Source of the DNA: Pseudomonas ovata
GTDB taxonomy: Bacteria > Pseudomonadota > Gammaproteobacteria > Pseudomonadales > Pseudomonadaceae
Length of the DNA: 64,000 nt
Direction: 5' to 3'
Assembly: GCF_003131185.1 (NCBI RefSeq)
Contig: NZ_QFFU01000025.1
Location: 33,466 to 97,465 of the forward strand
Part shown: in pieces, positions 50,668-58,860 of the stretch
Layout of the letters: the number at the start of each line of letters is the position of its first letter
Position numbering within the stretch: the stretch's first letter is position 1
The notes under the pieces: generated by a model
Databases searched by the model: none
Seen by the model: only the letters and a program-made list of their open reading frames with translations
What the model was told of the DNA's origin: nothing
Position numbers and translations under genes: made by a program

Positions 50668-51099
50668 ATGCCTCGTTTGCGCAACCAGCGCGGTTTTACC
50701 CTGATGGAAATCATGGTGGTGATTTTCATCATCGGCCTGCTGATCGCGGTGGTCGCGCCCAGCGTGCTCGGCAATCAGGACAAGGCCATGCGCCAGAAGG
50801 TGCTGGCCGACCTGTCGACGCTGGAGCAGGCGCTGGACATGTACCGCCTGGACAACCTGCGCTACCCGACCACCGAGCAGGGCCTGGGCGCGCTGGTCAA
50901 GGCACCGACGGCCGAGCCGCTGGCCCGGGCCTGGCGCGCCGATGGCTACATTCGCCGGCTGCCGGACGATCCGTGGGGCAACGCCTATCGCTACCGCGCG
51001 CCGGGTGAGCACGGGCGCATCGACATCTATTCGCTGGGTGCCGATGGCATCGACGGCGGCGAGGGCACCGACAGCGATATCGGTAACTGGAGCCTGTGA
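50668..51099 (+). CDS. gspG: Type II secretion major pseudopilin GspG
   Basis: Major pseudopilin of 143 residues. The prepilin peptidase site RNQRG|FTLMEIMVV has Gly at -1 and Glu at +5. The C-terminal region holds YPTTEQGLGALV and the calcium-site loop region DPWGNAYRYR, YSLGADGIDGG. ATG 50668 is chosen for the GGAG nine bases upstream; an in-frame ATG at 50653 would give a longer leader. No prepilin peptidase gene is in the operon, so PilD elsewhere is presumably used. Confidence 0.95.
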   Translation: MPRLRNQRGFTLMEIMVVIFIIGLLIAVVAPSVLGNQDKAMRQKVLADLSTLEQALDMYRLDNLRYPTTEQGLGALVKAPTAEPLARAWRADGYIRRLPDDPWGNAYRYRAPGEHGRIDIYSLGADGIDGGEGTDSDIGNWSL

Positions 51100-51100
51100 G

Positions 51101-51538
51101 GTGAACCGCGCGCGCGGCTTTACGCTGCTTGAACTGCTGGTGGTGATGCTGATCATCGGCCTGTTCAGTGGCTTGAGCGTGGCCTGGCTCAACGGCGCGC
51201 CGGCGCCGGCCGTGCAGGCGCTGGAACAACTGGCCGCGCAGGCGCAACACCAGGCCGCCCTGGCCCGGCACAGCGGGCAACCGATGGGGCTGCGCTGGAC
51301 CGGCAAGCAGCCGGAGTTCGTGCGTTTCGAGCAGCAGCGTTGGGTGGCCCAGCCGTGGCGCGCCGAATCCTGGCCGACCCAGCTGTCAGCCAGTTGGCCG
51401 GCCAGCCAGATGCCACAGGTGGTCTTTACCGCCCATGGCGTGGCGAGTGCGGCAAGCCTGGAATGGCAATGGGCCGAAGGCCGCCAGCGCTGGCAATGGT
51501 TGGTCAATGATCGTCTGGTGCGGATTGATGGGCCATGA
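51101..51538 (+). CDS. gspH: Type II secretion minor pseudopilin GspH
   Basis: Minor pseudopilin of 145 residues starting at GTG 51101, one base after the gspG stop. The short prepilin leader NRARG precedes FTLLELLVVMLIIGLFSGLS. The soluble part is poorly conserved as usual for GspH (GLRWTGKQPEFVRF). Position between gspG and gspI supports the assignment. Confidence 0.88.
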   Translation: MNRARGFTLLELLVVMLIIGLFSGLSVAWLNGAPAPAVQALEQLAAQAQHQAALARHSGQPMGLRWTGKQPEFVRFEQQRWVAQPWRAESWPTQLSASWPASQMPQVVFTAHGVASAASLEWQWAEGRQRWQWLVNDRLVRIDGP

Positions 51539-51906
51539 AGCGCCAGCGTGGGTTCACCTTGCTGGAAGTCATGGTCGCGCTGGGCATCGCCGCGATGATG
51601 ACGGTGATGATCAGCCAGTTATTGCGTCAGCGTATCGCGGTGCACCAGGCGGTGCAGCAGCACCGGCTTGGCAGCTTGTGCGCGCGCGAGCTGGAGGCGC
51701 GCTTCGGCGTCGAGCAGTACTGGCCAGCGGCCAAGCAGGTGCGGGGCGAACTGCGCCAGGGGGTGAACACTTGCCATTGGCGCCTGGACCTGGCCATGAC
51801 CCGTGGGGTCAAGGATCTGCGCCGTGGCGAGCTGGCGCTGTTTGCCGCCCGTGACGAGCGTGAGCCGCTGGGGCATTTCACCGTGTTTCTGGTGCGTCCG
51901 CAGTGA
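51535..51906 (+). CDS. gspI: Type II secretion minor pseudopilin GspI
   Basis: Minor pseudopilin of 123 residues. Leader MKRQRG is followed by FTLLEVMVALGIAAMM, with Glu at +5. The soluble tail includes LCARELEARFG. ATG overlaps the gspH stop (ATGA), so translation is coupled. Forms the tip complex with GspJ and GspK. Confidence 0.9.
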   Translation: MKRQRGFTLLEVMVALGIAAMMTVMISQLLRQRIAVHQAVQQHRLGSLCARELEARFGVEQYWPAAKQVRGELRQGVNTCHWRLDLAMTRGVKDLRRGELALFAARDEREPLGHFTVFLVRPQ

Positions 51907-52490
51907 GGCCTCAACGCGGCCTGACCCTGATCGAGCTCCTGGTGGCACTGGCCCTGACGGCGGTGCTCGGGGTGTTGCTGGCGGCCTTGGTCAACGGCTG
52001 GGTCAAGGTACGCGAACAGCTGAACGAGCAGGACGATCAACCCCGGGTGCTGGAATTCTGCCTGGCGCTGGAGCGGCGGTTCGACAGCCTGGTGCTGCGC
52101 CAGTTGTATGAGCAGCGCCTGCCGTTGCCGCAGCGCTGGCTCGACTGGCAACCCGCGACACCGCAATTGGCCTGGGTGGCCCTGAGCGCCTGGCCGCAGG
52201 CGGGCGGCACATCCAGGCTGGAGCGTCAGCGCTTGACGTTCGATGCCCGTGAACGACGCCTGAGCCTGCAAACGTCCGCCGATGTGTATGCGGTCGGCGC
52301 GCCGAACTGGCAGCGCCGCGAACAACTGGAGGAAGTCAGCCAGGTGCAGTTCGGTTTCTATCAGGGCAATCGCTGGCTGGCGTTTCCCTCCACCGTCGCC
52401 AGCCTGCCGACCCGCGGGGTGCGGCTGGAATTCAACTACCACGGAGCCCCTTATGTGTGCACCTTCAATCTGCCCGACACCCGACCATGA
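51903..52490 (+). CDS. gspJ: Type II secretion minor pseudopilin GspJ
   Basis: Minor pseudopilin of 195 residues. Leader RPQRG then LTLIELLVALALTAVLGVLL. Soluble part with LERRFDSLVLRQ and LRQGNRW-like end (FGFYQGNRWLAFP, VRLEFNYHG) fits GspJ. GTG 51903 overlaps the gspI stop. Partner GspK, normally next, is instead at 39.8 kb. Confidence 0.9.
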   Translation: MRPQRGLTLIELLVALALTAVLGVLLAALVNGWVKVREQLNEQDDQPRVLEFCLALERRFDSLVLRQLYEQRLPLPQRWLDWQPATPQLAWVALSAWPQAGGTSRLERQRLTFDARERRLSLQTSADVYAVGAPNWQRREQLEEVSQVQFGFYQGNRWLAFPSTVASLPTRGVRLEFNYHGAPYVCTFNLPDTRP

Positions 52491-53626
52491 GCCGGGGGCA
52501 CGCGATGTCTGAGCGTTGGTCCCTGCGCCGGCGCGACACCCGTGGCTGGCTGCTGGTACGCCCGGGCCTTGCGCCTGATCGGCCCTGGCAGTGGCGACGC
52601 TGGCCGGGTGAGGAGGCGGGCGACTGGCCGCCGCCGGCCGGTCATGCGCAGCGCGATCGGGTGGCACTGGTGCTGCCGGCCGCCCGGTGCAGCCACTTTC
52701 TGGTGGCCGCACCGCCGGGCCTCAAGCGTCATGAATGGCCCCTGTTGCTGGACGATCAGTTGCAACAGCCCAGCGAGCAGGTTCAGGTGTTTGCCTTGGC
52801 GCGCGTGGCCGGGCACTTGCAGTTGCTGGTGGTCGAGCATGCCAGGGTCCAGGGCTGGCTGGCCGATGCGCAGGCACTGGGTATCGAGCCCGAGGTGGTG
52901 TGGGCGCAGATGCAACTGATGCCACCGGCCGAAGCCGGCGAGGTGCTGGCCTGGCATTGTGGTGAAGAAACCTGCCTGGTGCGTGGCGATGCCGAGGGCC
53001 GGCAGCAGTGGCTGGTCTGGCCGACGGCACTGGGCGATGTGCCCGAGGACTGGCGAACCGACGCCGAGGCCTTCAGCGGTGTGTGGCCACAGCGTTGGGC
53101 GGCACTGGAGCGTTTGCCGAATCTGCTCGAACCTCGTCGCACCCGGATACGGCCTGGCGGCTGGCTCACGCCCTTGCAGCGCCGGCTGACGGGGTGCGCT
53201 GCGCTGTTGGGGCTGTGCTGGGCCACGTTGGCACTGGTGCAGTTCGTCAATCAGGTGCCGGTCTGGAAGGCACAGGTCCAGGCGCTGGCGGGGCCGGTGT
53301 CGACGGTGCAGCAGGCCACGCGCAGCCTGGCGCGGATGCAGGCTGAACAGGCTGACTGGCGCGTGCGCCAGGAACAACTGGTGGTGCTGGAGCAGGGCCT
53401 GGACCGCTGGTTGGGTGCGCAACAGGACTGGGGCGTCGCGGGCAGTCATTTCGATGGGCGTACCTGGCGCCTGGTGCTGGGCGGTCATGCGGGCAGCCAG
53501 GTCGCGCCGCCACCCGCTTCGAACTGGCAGGATCTGGCGCAGACCGCCGGCGCAACGGCCAGTGCCGAGCCGAGCGAGAACGGCGCGCAACTTACCGTAC
53601 GTTTTGACCTGGGGGCGGTGCCATGA
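52487..53626 (+). CDS. gspL: Type II secretion protein GspL
   Basis: Inner-membrane platform protein of 379 residues that recruits GspE. The N-terminal cytoplasmic actin-like part (about residues 1-225) is followed by one helix (LTGCAALLGLCWATLALVQFV) and a periplasmic ferredoxin-like domain. ATG 52487 overlaps the gspJ stop (ATGA); ATG 52505 is an alternative. Sequence is divergent, as is common for GspL, and the operon position is strong evidence. Confidence 0.86.
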   Translation: MSRGHAMSERWSLRRRDTRGWLLVRPGLAPDRPWQWRRWPGEEAGDWPPPAGHAQRDRVALVLPAARCSHFLVAAPPGLKRHEWPLLLDDQLQQPSEQVQVFALARVAGHLQLLVVEHARVQGWLADAQALGIEPEVVWAQMQLMPPAEAGEVLAWHCGEETCLVRGDAEGRQQWLVWPTALGDVPEDWRTDAEAFSGVWPQRWAALERLPNLLEPRRTRIRPGGWLTPLQRRLTGCAALLGLCWATLALVQFVNQVPVWKAQVQALAGPVSTVQQATRSLARMQAEQADWRVRQEQLVVLEQGLDRWLGAQQDWGVAGSHFDGRTWRLVLGGHAGSQVAPPPASNWQDLAQTAGATASAEPSENGAQLTVRFDLGAVP

Positions 53627-54060
53627 ATGCATTGTTCGTGCGTTTTTCCCATGGCTATGCGGCCTTGCCCGCGTCGCGTCGTTACCTGTTGCTGGGCGGC
53701 TGGGTGGTGGTCCTGACCCTGATCCTGGTGCTGATCGGCCGGCCGTTGATCGACTATGGCAAGGACCTGCGCCAATGGCAGCGTCTGGCCGCGCAGGCCC
53801 AGGTGCTCAAGCCGGCCGGCGAGTTCGACAACGCCCGCTGGCAGGCACTGGCCGGTGCCCATGGTGTGACCCTGACCGGCGTCGAGCCACGCGGCGATGT
53901 CTGGCAATTGCAGGGTGAAGTGGCCCGGGCCGACAGCCTGGCGCACCTGATGCGCAGCATTGAAGAGCAGGGCGCCCGGCCCTTGCGCTGGAGCCTGGAG
54001 CGCCGTGGTGCAGGCCTGGTGTTCAATCTGGATGTCAGCCGCCACGGAGGGCAACCTTGA
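53623..54060 (+). CDS. gspM: Type II secretion protein GspM
   Basis: Short inner-membrane protein of 145 residues, partner of GspL. One helix (YLLLGGWVVVLTLILVLIG) after a short cytoplasmic N terminus with SRR, then a small periplasmic ferredoxin-like domain (VTLTGVEPRGDVWQLQGEV). Overlaps gspL by four bases. Confidence 0.87.
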   Translation: MNALFVRFSHGYAALPASRRYLLLGGWVVVLTLILVLIGRPLIDYGKDLRQWQRLAAQAQVLKPAGEFDNARWQALAGAHGVTLTGVEPRGDVWQLQGEVARADSLAHLMRSIEEQGARPLRWSLERRGAGLVFNLDVSRHGGQP

Positions 54061-54731
54061 GCCGTCGGCTATGGCTGGCCGGGGGGCTGGTCTTCGGTCT
54101 GACCTTGCTGCTCAACTTGCCGGCGGCCTGGGCCTTGCGGCTGATCGACTGGCCACCCGGCTGGCAGCCCGCGCAGGTCAGCGGCTCGGTGTGGAACGGC
54201 CACGCGCAGCAGGCCGGTGCATTGGGGCCGCTGGCCTGGCAACTGCGCCCGTGGCGCGCACGGCTGGAGACGGGGTTGGCGCAGCAGCACTGGACGCTGA
54301 CGGTCAGTGGCTGGCCTTGGCATTGGCAGGCGCAATTGCTACCGGGCGCCGCAGTGGCGGGGGTGAACAGCCCTTATCTGATCGGCGGGCAGTGGCAAGG
54401 CCGGTTACAAATTGACGGGCGCGGTGCGCGTTGTGTCGGTGCCTCGGGTCAGGTGCAAGGGCATGACGTCGGCCTGCTGACGCCCTGGACCCTGGCCGTG
54501 GGCGAGGTGCGCTTGAATGTGGAATGTCAGCAAGGGCTGCAAGGGCTGGCTGACGTGCAGCGCGAAGGCGAACACCATCTGCAGGCCCGGCTCGAGACCG
54601 ACGGTGGCGGTATTCGGGTGAGCGGGCAGGTCACGCCGCAGGCGGCACTGACACCTTTACTGGTGCAGGCCGGACTGCTCAAGGCCGGCGATGAGCGCTT
54701 TGAAAAAGTGTTTGGCGCCGTCAGGCGCTGA
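54057..54731 (+). CDS. gspN: Type II secretion protein GspN
   Basis: Accessory type II protein of 224 residues, present only in some systems. One N-terminal helix (LAGGLVFGLTLLLNLPAAWAL) and a beta-rich periplasmic domain with SGSVWNGHAQQA and LGPLAWQLRPW, the GspN signature. The start is TTG 54057 overlapping the gspM stop (TTGA). Last gene of the operon. Confidence 0.87.
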   Translation: MSRRLWLAGGLVFGLTLLLNLPAAWALRLIDWPPGWQPAQVSGSVWNGHAQQAGALGPLAWQLRPWRARLETGLAQQHWTLTVSGWPWHWQAQLLPGAAVAGVNSPYLIGGQWQGRLQIDGRGARCVGASGQVQGHDVGLLTPWTLAVGEVRLNVECQQGLQGLADVQREGEHHLQARLETDGGGIRVSGQVTPQAALTPLLVQAGLLKAGDERFEKVFGAVRR

Positions 54732-54938
54732 ATCGGCCAGCAAGACCCATACACCTGCTGCGCCTGTCCCATAGCCATCGCCGGCAAGCCCCCGCCCACA
54801 AGAGCCCCCTCCAGCAGGCATCGGCCGCTTCTTCTTGCCTGACCGACATTGACCCTGCGCATTGCCGTCTGACAAAAGGCAGGGCTTATGCCTGAAACAG
54901 CCTCCTCATGTCTGAAAACGACACGCTAAAAAAACCTG

Positions 54939-54953
54939 TAGACACATTGTCTA
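54939..54953. promoter_or_regulatory. Operator-like palindrome
   Basis: TAGACA-CAT-TGTCTA is a perfect six-base inverted repeat with a three-base spacer, about 180 bases before the FAD oxidoreductase start. The half-site TTGTCTA recurs as TTGTAGACA at 54980-54988. The pattern resembles operators of GntR/FCD-type regulators. Confidence 0.5.
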
Positions 54954-54978
54954 ACGTAAATTTATAGTCGTTATACAG

Positions 54979-54989
54979 ATTGTAGACAT
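54979..54989. promoter_or_regulatory. Second operator-like element
   Basis: ATTGTAGACAT is a near-dyad (TTGT-ACA) that repeats the half-site of the palindrome 40 bases upstream. The spacing of about four DNA turns would suit cooperative binding of one regulator. Confidence 0.4.
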
Positions 54990-55134
54990 AGCTGGTTGTT
55001 CTCGGGGTCGAGTCATCCGGAGTTATTCGGGAAATGCTCTGCCAGCCCTCGGGGTTCGGGCAGGCAAGTGTCCGCGACAGGGTCCGATCGTGCATTGGCC
55101 AGGCAAGTCGAACAATAAAACTCAGGTTCCTGAA

Positions 55135-56454
55135 ATGACGAAAATCACCCATTTGCCCGCCGACGATGCTTCCTGTGGCTGGTATCACCTCAGTCGAGCC
55201 CGGCAGCCAAAGCCTGCTCATTACGGCAAGAGTGCCGCCCGCTGGGTGGTGGTCGGGGCCGGGTTTACCGGCCTGGCGGCGGCGCGGCAACTGGCGCTCA
55301 ATTTCCCTGATGACGAGATCGTGCTGGTCGAGGCGCAGGAAGTGGGGTTCGGCACCTCCGGGCGCAACGCAGGCTTTGCCATCGACCTGCCGCACGACAT
55401 CGGCGCCGAGGACTACATCGGCGACCTGGCCACCGCCAACATCAACATGAAGCTCAACCTCGCTGGCCAGTCGCTGCTGCGCGAAGTGGTCGAGCGTCAC
55501 GGCATCGACTGCCAGATGAAGGCGTGCGGCAAGTACCAAGCCGCCATCGAGGATCGCGGCATTGCGATTCTCGACGCCTACCGGCGCGGGCTGGACAAGC
55601 TGGGCCAGCCTTATCAGGTGATCGAAGCGGCCGAGATTCCCGAGCACATCGGCACGCATTTCTACCGCAAGGCACTGTTCACGCCGGGCACGGTGCTGGT
55701 CCAGCCTTCGGCGCTGGTCAAGGGCCTGGCCGACACGCTGCCGGCCAATGTCACGCTGTACGAGCACACGCCGATCACCCGCGTCGACTATGGCGACAAG
55801 GTCGTGCTGGGCCATGCCAACGGCACCATCACCGCCGACAAACTGGTGCTGACCAACAATGCCTTCGGTATGAGCTTCGGCTTTCTCAAGGGCAAGATGC
55901 TGCCGGTGTTCACCTACGCCAGCCTTACCCGGCCACTCACTGACCAAGAGCAGCAGCGCCTGGGCGGCAAACCGTACTGGGGCGTGATTCCGGCCGACAC
56001 GTTCGGCACCACGGTGCGCCGCACGCCAGACAACCGCCTGCTGATTCGCAACAGCTTCAGCTTCAATCCGGACGGGCGCAGCAACCCCAAGTACCTGGAG
56101 CGCTTCGTGAGCCGCCATCGCGCATCGTTTGCGGCCCGCTTTCCGATGTTGCCGCAGGTCGATTTTCAATACACCTGGGGCGGTGCGCTGGCGTTGTCGC
56201 GCAACCACGCGGGGCATTTCGGCGAGCTGGCGCCGAATGTCTATGGCGCGCTGTGCTGCAACGGGCTGGGCATTACCCGCGGCACCGTGACCGGCACGCT
56301 GCTGGCCAACTGGCTGGCCGGCCAGCGCAATGAATTGACCGATTTCCTGCTGGGCTCTGCAGGCCCCAACGGCAACCCGCCCGAGCCGTTCCTGTCCATG
56401 GGCGTGAACATCAACCTGATGTGGGGACAGCACCGGGCCGGCCGGGAAAGCTGA
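55135..56454 (+). CDS. PuuB-like FAD-dependent amine/amino-acid oxidoreductase
   Basis: Flavoprotein of 439 residues in the DadA/PuuB group, oxidising a C-N bond in an amine or amino acid. It has the FAD motif VVVGAGFTGLAAARQLAL (about residues 38-55), VLVEAQEVGFGTSGRNAGF, and a C-terminal GNGLGITRGTV-like FAD segment (CNGLGITRGTVTGTLLANWL). The GFGTSGRN stretch resembles E. coli PuuB. First gene of an operon with an importer, a DapA-like enzyme and an aldehyde dehydrogenase; the expected chain is uptake, oxidation, deamination or cleavage, then aldehyde oxidation. Substrate unknown. Start ATG 55135 has a weak ribosome binding site. Confidence 0.85.
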   Translation: MTKITHLPADDASCGWYHLSRARQPKPAHYGKSAARWVVVGAGFTGLAAARQLALNFPDDEIVLVEAQEVGFGTSGRNAGFAIDLPHDIGAEDYIGDLATANINMKLNLAGQSLLREVVERHGIDCQMKACGKYQAAIEDRGIAILDAYRRGLDKLGQPYQVIEAAEIPEHIGTHFYRKALFTPGTVLVQPSALVKGLADTLPANVTLYEHTPITRVDYGDKVVLGHANGTITADKLVLTNNAFGMSFGFLKGKMLPVFTYASLTRPLTDQEQQRLGGKPYWGVIPADTFGTTVRRTPDNRLLIRNSFSFNPDGRSNPKYLERFVSRHRASFAARFPMLPQVDFQYTWGGALALSRNHAGHFGELAPNVYGALCCNGLGITRGTVTGTLLANWLAGQRNELTDFLLGSAGPNGNPPEPFLSMGVNINLMWGQHRAGRES

Positions 56455-56558
56455 GGGGTCGCAAGGCACTGGTTACAGGTTTGAGAGGCTTCGGGATTGA
56501 ACATGAGTTTGGCCCTGCGGGCGTGCTCGGCCCGATTTTCTGAAGACTGGAGATAATA

Positions 56559-57887
56559 ATGACAACGCTCTCTACCTCGATCGAAGATGTACCGCTCAAT
56601 GGCTTTCACAAGCTGTTGACCGTGCGCAGCGGCGGTGGCTCGTTTGTCGATGGCTATGTGCTGAGCATCATTGGCGTGTGCATGGTGCAAATGACCGCGG
56701 CGCTGGGCCTGAGCAGTTTCTGGCAAGGCATGATTGCGGCGTCGGCCCTGATCGGGATTTTCTTTGGCGGCTTCCTGGGCGGCTGGCTGACCGACCGGTT
56801 CGGGCGCCAGCGCATTTTCTTTGTCGGTCCGCTCCTGTTCATGCTGTGTTCGGTCGCTCAGTTCTGGGTCGAGTCGGGCGAAGTACTGTTCCTGCTGCGG
56901 TTCATGATCGGCATTGCCGTGGGCATTGAATACCCGGTGGCCACCTCGCTGCTGGTGGAGTTCCTGCCGAAAAAATACCGTGGCCCACGCCTGGCAACCC
57001 TGACCATCTTGTGGTTTGCCGGGGCGGCCACCGCCTACCTGGCGGGTGATTTCATTCTGCGTCATGGCGGCGAGGATGCCTGGCGCCTGGTGCTGGCCAG
57101 CGCGGCGGTCATTGGCGCGGCCCTGTTCCTGATTCGCCTGGGGACCCCGGAGTCGCCGCGCTGGTTGCTCGGCAAAGGCCGGGCCGGCGAAGCAGAGCGC
57201 GTCATCAAGGCGGTCTACGGCCCTGGGTTTTCGTTGCAGAACCTGCCCGAACAGCCCGAGGAGAAAAAGCTTTCGGTACTCAGCCTGCTGCACTCGGGCT
57301 ACGGCAAGCGCATGTTGTTCGTCACCATGTTCTGGAGCTGCTCGGTGATCCCGGTGTTTGCCGTGTACGCCTTCGCGCCCAAGGTGCTGGCGGCGCTGAA
57401 CCTTGAAGGTGACTGGGCTTCGTTCGGCTCGGTGGCGATCACATTCCTGTTCGTGGTGGGCTGTGTGGTCGCCACCAATCTGATCAATACCATGGGCCGG
57501 CGCAGCATGCTGATCAACAGCTTCCTGTTTTCGGGCCTGGCGCTGCTGGGGCTGGCGACCTTTCACGATGGATCCGAAATCCTGGTGCTGGCCCTGTTCG
57601 GTGCCTACGCGCTGTTCATTGGCGGCGCACAAGTGCTGCAGCTGGTTTACCCCAATGAGCTGTTCCCGACCGACATTCGCGCGTGCGCCGTCGGTGTCGG
57701 CACCTCGTTGTCGCGCATCGGTGCGGCCATCGGCACCTGGCTGGTGCCGATGTCGCTGGACAGCTTCGGCATTGGCACAACCCTGTACGCCGCCGCCGTC
57801 GTGACTCTGGTCGGGCTGGTGTTTGCCGTGGCGCTGGCCCCGGAAACCCGCTCGCTGAACCTGCAACAGGCTGCATCCCTGACGTGA
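56559..57887 (+). CDS. MFS importer of the catabolic operon
   Basis: Major facilitator protein of 442 residues with twelve predicted helices; sugar-porter/aromatic-acid-symporter type. Motif A GGWLTDRFGRQR follows helix 2, RFMIGIAVGIEYPVATSL fits helix 4, and PESPRWLLGKGR after helix 6 is the typical PESPR motif. ATG 56559 has CTGGAG ahead. Placed between the oxidoreductase and DapA-like genes, it probably brings in the operon's substrate. Confidence 0.88.
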   Translation: MTTLSTSIEDVPLNGFHKLLTVRSGGGSFVDGYVLSIIGVCMVQMTAALGLSSFWQGMIAASALIGIFFGGFLGGWLTDRFGRQRIFFVGPLLFMLCSVAQFWVESGEVLFLLRFMIGIAVGIEYPVATSLLVEFLPKKYRGPRLATLTILWFAGAATAYLAGDFILRHGGEDAWRLVLASAAVIGAALFLIRLGTPESPRWLLGKGRAGEAERVIKAVYGPGFSLQNLPEQPEEKKLSVLSLLHSGYGKRMLFVTMFWSCSVIPVFAVYAFAPKVLAALNLEGDWASFGSVAITFLFVVGCVVATNLINTMGRRSMLINSFLFSGLALLGLATFHDGSEILVLALFGAYALFIGGAQVLQLVYPNELFPTDIRACAVGVGTSLSRIGAAIGTWLVPMSLDSFGIGTTLYAAAVVTLVGLVFAVALAPETRSLNLQQAASLT

Positions 57888-57957
57888 CGAAAAACAGCCA
57901 CGTCGTTTGAGCGTGGCTTCCATTTTATTGTTCTGCTGCTCCACTGGAGGTCACCCT

Positions 57958-58860
57958 GTGAAATTCGAAGGCATCTATACCCCGGCCATCACCCCCCTCA
58001 AGGCAGACGGCGCGATCGACGCACCGGCGTTTACCCAGGTCCTTGAATACCTGATCGAGCAGAAGGTGCACGGCATCATCATCGGCGGCTCGACCGGCGA
58101 GTACTACGCGCACACCGCTCAAGAGCGCTTCGACCTGGCCGCCCAGGCCCGCGATGTGATCAACGGCCGCCTGCCGCTGATCATCGGCACCGGCGCCATC
58201 CGCACTGAAGACGCGGTGGCGTTTGCCGAGCATGCCAAGTCGATCAAGGCTGACGCGCTGCTGGTGGGTACGCCGCCCTACGCGCTGCCGACCCAGCAGG
58301 AAATCGCCCTTCACGTCAAAGCCGTGGACCGCGCGGCCGGCTTGCCGATCATGCTCTACAACTACCCGGGCCGCATGGGCGTGGCCATGGGCGACGAGTT
58401 CTTCGATGCCGTGGCCGACGTGCAGAACATCGTGGCCATCAAGGAAAGCACAGGCGACATGAACCGCCTGCACCGCATGGCCGTGACGTACCCGAACGTC
58501 GCGCTGTCGTGTGGCTGGGATGACCAGGCGCTGGAGTTTTTCGCCTGGGGCGCGCAGAGCTGGGTGTGTGCCGGCTCCAACTTCATCCCGCGCGAGCACG
58601 TGGCACTGTATGAAGCCTGCGTGATCGAGAAAGACTTCGCCAAGGGCCGCCGCATCATGGCCGAGATGATGCCGCTGATGGACTTCCTGGAAACCGGCAA
58701 GTTTGTCCAGACCATCAAGTACGGCAGCGAGCTGAGCGGCCTGTACACCGGTGGCGTGCGTGCGCCGCTGCAGGGCCTGACCGACGAAGAGAAACAGACC
58801 TTCAGAGAGGTCATTACCGTGCTCAAGCGCAATATCGCGCAAATCACCGGAGGTGCATGA
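57958..58860 (+). CDS. DapA-family aldolase/deaminase
   Basis: Class I lyase-type enzyme of 300 residues using a Schiff base. It has GGSTGEYYA (about residues 44-52), the active-site Tyr134 in YNYPGR and the Schiff-base Lys162 in AIKESTGD. The DapA family includes dihydrodipicolinate synthase, sugar-acid aldolases and hydroxyproline-pathway deaminase. A catabolic role is favoured because it sits between an importer and an aldehyde dehydrogenase. GTG 57958 is preferred for the GGAGG at 57946-57950. Its stop overlaps the next start (ATGA). Confidence 0.9.
   Translation: MKFEGIYTPAITPLKADGAIDAPAFTQVLEYLIEQKVHGIIIGGSTGEYYAHTAQERFDLAAQARDVINGRLPLIIGTGAIRTEDAVAFAEHAKSIKADALLVGTPPYALPTQQEIALHVKAVDRAAGLPIMLYNYPGRMGVAMGDEFFDAVADVQNIVAIKESTGDMNRLHRMAVTYPNVALSCGWDDQALEFFAWGAQSWVCAGSNFIPREHVALYEACVIEKDFAKGRRIMAEMMPLMDFLETGKFVQTIKYGSELSGLYTGGVRAPLQGLTDEEKQTFREVITVLKRNIAQITGGA

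Larger units (their letters stand above)
54732..55134. promoter_or_regulatory. Control region of the catabolic operon
   Basis: A 403-base gap. The left part (about 54740-54880) contains degenerate REP-like and hairpin sequence after gspN. The right part is AT-rich and carries two operator-like elements (54939-54953 and 54979-54989) and TATA-like stretches (TTATAG, TATACAG). No gene for a regulator is seen here or nearby. Confidence 0.55.

Noticed and set aside
54740..54880. REP-like sequence after gspN (CATCGCCGGCAAGCC)
   Set aside because: Only the head of a REP is recognisable and no paired copy is present; too degenerate to list as a repeat.
54886..56469. Minus-strand frame of more than 500 codons overlapping the FAD oxidoreductase
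   Set aside because: The plus strand shows an intact FAD-binding motif and family segments; the minus frame has none.
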